Shown piece by piece: positions 43,810-51,300 of a stretch of 64,000 nucleotides of DNA. The first letter of the stretch is position 1, and each line of letters begins with the position of its first letter. A program made the translations under genes and the position numbers. The notes under the pieces were generated by a model. The model saw only the letters and a program-made list of their open reading frames with translations, did no database searches and was not told the DNA's origin. Source of the stretch: Providencia sp. (lineage in GTDB: Bacteria; Pseudomonadota; Gammaproteobacteria; Enterobacterales; Enterobacteriaceae); assembly GCF_003533305.1 (NCBI RefSeq), contig NZ_DOEH01000023.1:226310-290309 (forward strand), written 5' to 3'.

Positions 43810-44576
43810 TACACTATTTCCTCATAATCTTTTTCACTGATAATGGTATTTATCAGCCTGCCGACACCTTCGACTTCGACAATAACTTCATCCCCAGGAA
43901 CGACATCAGAAAGCCCTTTAGGTGTACCAGTCGCAATCATGTCTCCTGGTTGTAATGTCATAAAATCGCTGAGGTAGGCAATTAAAAATGGGATATTAAA
44001 AATGAGATCCGCAGTGGTACCTTTTTGGCGCAATTCACCGTTGACATAGGTATATAAAGCCAAATTGTGAGGATCTTTAATATCAGACTTATCGATAATC
44101 CAAGGCCCGATTGGCGTGAGGGTATCACGGCTTTTTACTCGCAGGTTTGGACGATAATAATTCTCTAAATAATCGCGAATAGCATAGTCATTACAAACGG
44201 TATAGCCTGCGACATAATCCATCGCATCTTCTTGCGAAACTTTATGAGCCGTTTTGCCCATGACTACCACAAGCTCAGATTCATAATGCATGTATTCAAC
44301 ATTATCAGGGCGAACAGAGACTTGTCGGTGACCTGTTAGACTATTTTCTGCTTTGATAAAAATTAACGGCTCTTCAGGGGCTTTAAATTCTAATTCAGCG
44401 GCATGATCCGCATAGTTCAATCCTAGTGCGAACAAGGTACCTTGAGCGGGGGGTAACCAAGTAACATCAGATGAGTCACCTGAAATAACATCACCATTAG
44501 GTAATTTAATGGCTTCATTATCTTCGGCAGTAACTGAATATTCAGTTCCTTTATAAAGGATTTTTGCATGTTTCAT
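43809..44576 (-). CDS. hpaG2: 4-hydroxyphenylacetate degradation isomerase/decarboxylase, C-terminal subunit
   Basis: FAH-family protein of about 255 residues matching the C-terminal half of the fused E. coli HpaG: GTLFALGLNYADHAAELEFKAP, YMHYESELVVVMGKTAHKV with metal-binding Glu residues, AGYTVCNDYAIRDYLENYYR, PGDMIATGTPKGLSDVVPG. The two halves carry the decarboxylase and isomerase of 5-oxo-pent-3-ene-1,2,5-tricarboxylate processing. The ATG at 44576 comes one base after the stop of the N-terminal gene, with AGGAGG at 44585-44590, so this is a natural split and not a frameshift. Confidence 0.93.
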   Translation of the reverse strand: MKHAKILYKGTEYSVTAEDNEAIKLPNGDVISGDSSDVTWLPPAQGTLFALGLNYADHAAELEFKAPEEPLIFIKAENSLTGHRQVSVRPDNVEYMHYESELVVVMGKTAHKVSQEDAMDYVAGYTVCNDYAIRDYLENYYRPNLRVKSRDTLTPIGPWIIDKSDIKDPHNLALYTYVNGELRQKGTTADLIFNIPFLIAYLSDFMTLQPGDMIATGTPKGLSDVVPGDEVIVEVEGVGRLINTIISEKDYEEIV

Positions 44577-44577
44577 C

Positions 44578-45207
44578 TTATTGTCCTCCTGCCGCAATAA
44601 CTGTATTTTTCAGACTTGGAAAACCTTTCGCTTGAATGACAACCTCATCACCGGGCTTAATGGTGACTCGTTGATGTGGCGTGCCAAGTAAAATCACATC
44701 ACCTTCTTTGAGCGTAGCAAAGTCACTTAATGCTGCGACTAATTCACAGGCATTGCGGATGAGATCTTTTGTTGACCAGCGATCAACTTCTTTACCGTTA
44801 ACTTGAGTGATTATCTCAATGGGGGCGGATAACGTCGTTTTTATCATTTCGCCAATAGGGCAGAAGCTATCGCGACACTTTGCTTTAATAGCCGGACGAT
44901 AAAAGGTTTCCTCTGGCAGGCTAACTTCATTGGCAAGAGCAAAACCCGCAATAAAGTCGAGTGCATTTTCTGAACTTACTTTTCTTGCATTTTTGCTGAT
45001 GACCAGTGCCAGTGTCGCGCCACTTTGCACTTCTTCACCCACTGGGTGCAAAATAGTGTCACCTGAATTGATTCGCGTATTACGCGGCTTAATAAACCAC
45101 ACGGGCGTTTTAGGTGGGGTTTGATAAGGGGCTTGCTGGAATGCCTTGAGCCAATGGCTAAGTTGGCTTTGATGATTGAGGGCAACAGCGAAAACGGTGC
45201 CTTTCAT
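44578..45207 (-). CDS. hpaG1: 4-hydroxyphenylacetate degradation isomerase/decarboxylase, N-terminal subunit
   Basis: About 209 residues matching the N-terminal half of fused HpaG: MKGTVFAVALNHQSQLSHWL, PVWFIKPRNT, SGATLALVISKNARKV, LANEVSLPEETFYRPAIKAK and EGDVILLGTPHQRVTIKPGD. The ATG at 45207 has GAGGAG six bases upstream; the in-frame TTG at 45213 is not needed. It is the first gene of the large hpa transcript, read away from hpaR. Confidence 0.93.
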   Translation of the reverse strand: MKGTVFAVALNHQSQLSHWLKAFQQAPYQTPPKTPVWFIKPRNTRINSGDTILHPVGEEVQSGATLALVISKNARKVSSENALDFIAGFALANEVSLPEETFYRPAIKAKCRDSFCPIGEMIKTTLSAPIEIITQVNGKEVDRWSTKDLIRNACELVAALSDFATLKEGDVILLGTPHQRVTIKPGDEVVIQAKGFPSLKNTVIAAGGQ

Positions 45208-45612
45208 TGACAACTCCTCATTAAAAAATACGAGTGACTAAATAATTATTAACATATTAATAAAGTATAATTTTGAAATAGGCAATAGTTTTATAAAATG
45301 TTAATTTTAATTGTGATCTCATTAACATAATTCATTGGAACAAACATAAGCCTTTATTATTTAATGTTTTATTATTTCTCAATGATTTATTTTGTTACAA
45401 TTATTTAACTCGATGTTATTTTTTTGTGTTGTTTACTCATTAATATTTTAGGGTTTTCTTTGAGATTGTTATTTTCCCGTGCTAGTCTTAATTTCAATCT
45501 AGTTGGTATTGTTGGTATCACAATAAATAACGCTGAGATGAAAAAAACAGCGCATGAGTAATACCCGCTATTGGTATTAAATAACCTTCATTAAGTGGTG
45601 AGTTTTAAGCGT
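45208..45612. promoter_or_regulatory. Divergent hpaG/hpaR promoter region with putative HpaR operator
   Basis: The best element is a perfect inverted repeat TTATTAA-CATA-TTAATAA at 45246-45263, about 40 bases before the hpaG1 ATG. That is where a MarR-type repressor would block the start region. E. coli HpaR is known to bind palindromic operators in this spacer. On the hpaR side, the word TTGGTAT recurs near 45501-45580. The middle of the spacer is AT-rich without other features. Confidence 0.6.
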
Positions 45613-46074
45613 ATGCATGAATCATTGACAATTGCACTTTTGCAGGCAAGAGAGACGGCGATGGGGTTTTTCAGACCGATATTAAAGTCTTTCAATTTGA
45701 CTGAGCAGCAATGGCGTATCATTCGAGTTTTAGCTGATAATCGTTCAATTGATTTTCATGAGCTATCAGTTAAAACCTGTATTCTAAGACCTAGTCTTAC
45801 TGGGATTTTGACGCGTATGGAGCGTGAAGGGCTGATTTTTCGTTTAAAGCCGTTGAACGATCAACGTAAACTTTATGTTTCACTGACTCCCGCAGGGCAA
45901 GATTTATACGATCAAGCGCGTCAGGAAGTCGAAGAAGGCTATCAAAAAATAGAGCAGGCGTTTTCACCCGAAAAAATGAAACGTTTGACGGCTTTATTGG
46001 ATGAGTTGATTGCGTTAGAGAGTCCAGATTATAGCCATATAGCCGCCGAACGACGCATACCCGTCATTCTTTGA
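45613..46074 (+). CDS. hpaR: MarR-family repressor of the hpa meta-cleavage operon
   Basis: About 153 residues. Opening MHESLTIALLQARETAMGFFRP, then the winged helix with LTEQQWRIIRVLADN, CILRPSLTGILTRMEREGL and LKPLNDQRKLYVSLTPAG, all as in E. coli HpaR. The ATG at 45613 gives the conserved start; GTG codons at 45595/45598 are alternatives nearer to a GGTGAG. HpaR represses the hpaG-led operon and itself until a pathway intermediate binds. The stop codon and last residues lie inside an ERIC element. Confidence 0.94.
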   Translation: MHESLTIALLQARETAMGFFRPILKSFNLTEQQWRIIRVLADNRSIDFHELSVKTCILRPSLTGILTRMEREGLIFRLKPLNDQRKLYVSLTPAGQDLYDQARQEVEEGYQKIEQAFSPEKMKRLTALLDELIALESPDYSHIAAERRIPVIL

Positions 46075-46179
46075 GCCGCAGCGTTGTTGGCTGCATTCCC
46101 CAATTCTAGTCACATACTTATGTATGCTCCTAGATTTAGGTTCATTTGCCGCCTAGCTGCAACTCAAATTATTTAGGGT
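46062..46179. repeat. ERIC-like element (copy 6), overlapping the hpaR stop
   Basis: Starts at the GTCATTC that encodes the last hpaR codons; core TCTAGTCACATACTTATGTA; right end GCCGCCTAGCTGCAACTC. The element supplies the hpaR stop codon. After it, AGGGTATGAATAT occurs twice (46175-46187 and 46198-46210). Confidence 0.87.
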
Positions 46180-46212
46180 ATGAATATTTGTTTATTCAGG
46201 GTATGAATATCA

Positions 46213-46310
46213 GTCATACTTTGAGCCACAGCGTTGTTGGCTACGCTCAGTTACTCGGGTCGCATACTTGTTGTATGCTTCTCGAGCTATCTTCTCTTGC
46301 CGCCTCTACT
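46213..46310. repeat. ERIC-like element (copy 7), right end truncated
   Basis: Left arm GTCATACTTTGAGCCACAGC and core TCGCATACTTGTTGTATGC are present. It ends at TTGCCGCCTCTACT, where the next copy starts, so the last ~25 bases of the right arm are missing. Confidence 0.8.
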
Positions 46311-46362
46311 CGTCATATTTCAAGCCACAGCATTGTTGGCTGCATTCCCTAATTCTAGTCAT
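46311..46362. repeat. ERIC-like element (copy 8), left half only
   Basis: Left arm only: CGTCATATTTCAAGCCACAG to CTAGTCATA, then unrelated sequence. It is a truncated element abutting copy 7. Confidence 0.75.
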
Positions 46363-46644
46363 ATTCCTTTTTTGCAATTGTGAGATTGCATGTAGGGCTA
46401 TTTGTGACAAATTCTTTAGTAAACCATTCAATTAAAATCAATCGATTGATTATTAATATATAACATTGATTTTTACCGTTAACTAATAACTTATTGAAGT
46501 AATAAAATTAAAAAACATAAAAAAACATATTAAATATAAAAAAATCAATTTTTATTCATGGCATCTTTTTTTTATCTAAAAACATTTAATGAGAATGAGT
46601 TACATTACGATAAATTTACCATTTGTGACATAAACTCAAACAAC
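46363..46644 (+). promoter_or_regulatory. Leader region of the two-partner secretion operon
   Basis: Very AT-rich, non-coding except for a possible N-terminal extension of the transporter from 46558. It contains a perfect 16-base palindrome AATCAATCGATTGATT at 46436-46451, a candidate regulator site. Promoter boxes cannot be placed with confidence in such AT-rich sequence. Confidence 0.45.
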
Positions 46645-48318
46645 ATGACAATTTATCAAGCTTTGTGGCGTTTTTTATATTTATTACTATTCATTATCTC
46701 TCCTAATGGTTACTCAGAAAATCAATTACTGCCCTCCACACAGGAAAGTATTCAATTTGAACAAAAACAACGCTTAGAGTCAGAGTTGAATCAACGTAAT
46801 CTATTGGAAAAACAAAATACAATCACCCTTGATAGTGCTGCTTCCAAACACCCTCAAGATGAAAGCTGTTTCCCTGTCGATAACATCCAATTTGTCGGCG
46901 CCACATACCTCACCACCACAATTCAGACCCAATTAGCCTCAACTTATCTCAAACACTGCCTCACCCTAAGCGAAATACACGAACTCACCAAGCGTGTCAC
47001 TAATTATTATATCGAACAGGGTTTTATTACCTCTCAAGCGATAGTCCCTGAGCAAAACCTATCTTCACATCAATTAATATTACAAATTATTGAAGGGCGA
47101 ATTGAAACTATCGAGATTGAGGATTCCCCTGAGCGTCTAGTTCATCAAATTTATCCCCATCAACAGGGGAAAATATTAAATCTACGGGATATTGAACAAG
47201 GGTTGGAGCAACTCAATCGATTATCATCGGCTAAATATACTATCGATATCCAGCCAGGAACCCAAACCGGCTACTCACGGATTATTATTCATAAGCAAGG
47301 AAAAAAATGGCCCATTACGAGCCAACTGAACCTCGATAATTCAGGTATGAAGGCAACGGGAAAACAACTGTTTACGGGCAGTTTAACAGTGGACTCCGCT
47401 TTGGGATTGGGTGAACAGTGGTCTGCCTCGGCTAATACCGATATGGCTGGAAGTTCGTCCTCTCATAGTCGCTATATTGTGGCGAGCTTGAATGTGCCTT
47501 ATGGCTATTGGTCTTACCGCTACCAATTTTACCGCAACAATACGTTACAACCGTTTCATACATCTGGTCAGCAATACCGTTATGAAGTGAAAAATACCAA
47601 TCAGCAATTTGATGTAAGCCGCTTAATATATCGCGATGGCAAGCAGCGTTTCACATTACAAGGCAGTTTAAAACATAAAAATGCCAATACTCAGTTGGCC
47701 TCCCAGACTTTAACGATTAGCAGCCCAACGTTAACCTCACTCTCGTTTACTCCACAGTACAGTACCACGCTCGGACAAGGTTACTTCACGTTTAACCCTG
47801 CCGCTGAATGGGGAATATCCGCCTTTGGTGCATCACCTGACAGACTTGCGAAAGACTCACCTCGCAGCCATTACCGAAAGTTTAGCTTAAGTAGCAGCTA
47901 TCAATATTATTTTACCAATGGCATGACCTATTTAACCTCATTTTATGGTCAATATTCACCCGATAATTTATATGGTATTGAACGCATGAGTATTGGCGGG
48001 CAGTATTCTGTTCGCGGTTACCATGAACAATCATTGAGCGGTAATCGGGGTCTATATTGGCGTAATGAAATCAACAAAGACATTGCCAATACTGCCATTG
48101 GACAACTTCGTTTTATCAGTGCTTTAGATTACGGTTTTATCGCCTCAGATAGATACCACGTTGAACATGACACCTTAGCAGGTGGAGCCGTAGGTCTCTC
48201 TTTTACAGGCAATAGCCTGTTTTATTCACAGTTCCTAGTCAGTAAACCTTTGCATTATCCCTCACAACTTAAACCAGACAATTGGTCGGCCTACTGGTCG
48301 GTCTCATTATCTTTGTAA
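46645..48318 (+). CDS. TpsB/CdiB-type outer-membrane transporter
   Basis: Two-partner secretion transporter (FhaC/ShlB/CdiB family) that exports the TpsA protein. About 557 residues from the ATG at 46645, which gives a good signal peptide (YQALWRFLYLLLFIISPNG); a start at 46558 adds 29 residues with no leader character. Seen: N-terminal Gln/Glu-rich helix (FEQKQRLESELNQRN), POTRA domains from CFPVDNIQFVGATYL, IIEGRIETIEI, the 16-strand barrel with LNLDNSGMKATGKQ, the VRGYHEQSLSGNRG loop with the conserved Val-Arg-Gly-Tyr, and a barrel end in WSVSLSL. It lies 24 bases before its substrate gene. Confidence 0.93.
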   Translation: MTIYQALWRFLYLLLFIISPNGYSENQLLPSTQESIQFEQKQRLESELNQRNLLEKQNTITLDSAASKHPQDESCFPVDNIQFVGATYLTTTIQTQLASTYLKHCLTLSEIHELTKRVTNYYIEQGFITSQAIVPEQNLSSHQLILQIIEGRIETIEIEDSPERLVHQIYPHQQGKILNLRDIEQGLEQLNRLSSAKYTIDIQPGTQTGYSRIIIHKQGKKWPITSQLNLDNSGMKATGKQLFTGSLTVDSALGLGEQWSASANTDMAGSSSSHSRYIVASLNVPYGYWSYRYQFYRNNTLQPFHTSGQQYRYEVKNTNQQFDVSRLIYRDGKQRFTLQGSLKHKNANTQLASQTLTISSPTLTSLSFTPQYSTTLGQGYFTFNPAAEWGISAFGASPDRLAKDSPRSHYRKFSLSSSYQYYFTNGMTYLTSFYGQYSPDNLYGIERMSIGGQYSVRGYHEQSLSGNRGLYWRNEINKDIANTAIGQLRFISALDYGFIASDRYHVEHDTLAGGAVGLSFTGNSLFYSQFLVSKPLHYPSQLKPDNWSAYWSVSLSL

Positions 48319-48342
48319 CTTTACGTTTTTAAAGGATTAATT

Positions 48343-51300
48343 ATGCTAAATGAACCATTACCCTCACGCCCTAAGCGGATATTAAGTTACATTATTATTT
48401 TCTTAACCGCAGTCTATCCTTTACATCCCGCTTGGGGTGCAGCCATAACGGTGGCGGATAAAAACACCCAAATCAGCCAACAAAATAATATTCCGATTAT
48501 TAATATCGCCACGCCAAATGGGGCGGGGATATCGCACAATAAATTCCAAGACTTCAACGTGGATAAACAAGGTGCGGTACTCAATAACGCCACCACCAAT
48601 GTAAATTCCCAAATTGCAGGGCAAATTAAAGCCAATGCGAATTTAAAGGGGAATGCCGCCAATCTGATTATCAATGAAGTTACAGGCAGTAGCCGCTCAG
48701 AATTACAAGGCAAGCTGGAAGTGGCAGGCAAAGGCGCCAATGTCTTAATTGCCAATCCGAATGGAATTACCTGCAATGGCTGTAGTTTTGTGAACACCCC
48801 TGCTATTACCTTGACCACGGGGAAACCCATTCTGGATAACAAGGGCGCATTGTCTGCGATTGAGGTGAAAAAAGGCAGTGTGGTTATTGGAGCAAATGGC
48901 ATGAATGCTGAAGCACAAAGCTATGCCGATATTATCAGCCGTGCAACTGAATTGAATGGTCAAATCAAAGCAAAAAATTTGACCCTGATGCAAGGTACCA
49001 ATCGTGTCGATTTTCAAAAAGGGACGGTCACCCCCATTGCGGGAGAGGGCGCTAAACCGAGTATTTCCGTCGATACTAAAGCTTTGGGGGGAATGTATGC
49101 CAACCAAGTCAAATTGGTGAGCACCGAAGCCGGCGTTGGTGTCAACCTCAGCAATATACAAACCAGCCAAGGCGATTTGACGCTAACTGTGGATGGTAAA
49201 ATTACCCTTGCTGGCAATATCCAAGCGAAAAACGACATCAATGTCAGCACCAAAAATCTGCAAATTAACGCCAATGCGAAAGTGAACGCGGCAAAAGAGA
49301 TTACATTGGCGACAAATGCCTTAACGAATAATGGGCAAGTTATTGCAGGTAAGGACATGCGTGTATTTGCCGAGACAGTGAGTAATACTGGCAATGGCGC
49401 GCTCATTCAAGCACAAGACAATCTGTGGATGCAGAAAAATGCCAAAGGGGATTTAAGTACATTAATAGAAAACAAATCAGGAACGATAAAAACCAATGCG
49501 GGGGATTTGGTTGTTAGGAGTCAAAAATTATTGAATAGCACGGATTCGAATGGATACAAAGAAAATATTACTCCCCCTAATTCTACTCATAAAAATTTAT
49601 TAGTGTCTCGCGTTCGAGAACATGGTGGTTCATATGATGTTGTAATGAATGCAGTTCTTGTTAATCCACTACCCCAAAAATGGTTTGGAGTTGCTGATTT
49701 TTCCAATGCTTTTGAAAAGGAAAATATCTTTGTTAACTCAGCTCAGAGTATTTTCGTTTATGATAAATCGGCACATACCGGTGAAATCACAAGCGGTAAA
49801 AATGCCTATATTAATGGTAATGATATTATTAATAATGGTGGGTTAATTTCATCAGTTCAAAACCTTATAATGACAGGCCGACAACTGGATAATAAATCCT
49901 ACTATGATGCGCAAAAACTTAATTATCATATTTACGAATTTGATAATAGTAAAGATAATGGTACGACTTTCAATCTTTATGGGAACTTTAAAGAGCTGAT
50001 TATCAATTTGCATTATAAGCTCAAAAATGAAGTATCTTACCTAACTTTAGAAACGAAAAATAATAAAAAAAACGGACTTCATTCTGGAAATAATTTAGTT
50101 CTTGATTTCAAAAATACGGTTAACATCGAAAACATATTACCTACGAATGTAAATTCTATTCAAAAAATAATCCAAGAGAAAATACCTCTTTCTACAATAA
50201 CCGCAAAAAACATTATCTTAAATTCCAATAATGTAAACATTTCCTCGAATTTACAATCAACCAATGACCTTTCTATTATAGCGGGTCAAAACATCAATAT
50301 TAACAACGCTCAGCTCGTTGCCAATCAATCGCAAAGCCTGATTGCCAACAACGACCTTAATCTAAAACAAGTCAACTTAACCGCTAAAGACAGTACCTTA
50401 ATAGCCAAAAATGGCAGTATTCAATACAGCTTAAATCCTGTATCCGCCTTTAAAGATAATGTGTTATCTCCTCCCGTGATTAACGCCGCAAATTCTTTAC
50501 ATGTACAAGCCGGCAAGAACATCACTTTTGATAATGCGCAATTAGCAAAAACGAATAAACTCACCCTCAGTGCCAATGACAATATCCTCATTCGTCGCGA
50601 TGAGTCAGCTTTAATTAAACTGGCGGCTTCAGAGCCTGCTGCAAATATCAATGCTTTACTCACGAAAATAGGAAGTTGGGCAAGTTCGGGGGAGATAAGC
50701 CTCACCGCCGGTAAAAATATTGAAGCCCGAGGTATAACTTTTAACAGTGGTCAAGCTCTCACTTTGAATACAGGACAAGATATCCTTTTGGGTTCTAAAG
50801 CCATTAAAGATGTCGATAATCTGTTTAAAACTAACCGCTACCCAGAGTTACGCTCTCAACTCATTGCTAATGGCAATATGACGTTAAACGCAGCTCGGGA
50901 TATTGATTTGCAAGCGGCAAGCGTGCAGTCCAAAGGCACAATTACCGCGCTTTCAGGTCGTAATATTGGCCTATTAGCCAGTACTTATTCGGCTATCCCT
51001 AACCCGAATGAAGATTACCAAGATGTTCGATATGTTGCAGCTCAACTGTCAGGTGATAAGGGCGTCACGCTGGCTTCCAATGGCGCACTCACCGCGCAAG
51101 GCAGCACAATAAAATCCTTGGGTGATATTACGATTTCCAGTGGCGGAAATGTTCGGTTAGAGTCTGTCAAAACCCATTATCGTAAACAAGAAGGGAAACG
51201 GTTAGAGGATCTATACCGTCAAATTGGTACTGAAATTAACAGTGGTAAAACTCTGACTATTTTGTCTGAAGGGAGCATTCTTTTCCAAGCTTCTCGTCTC

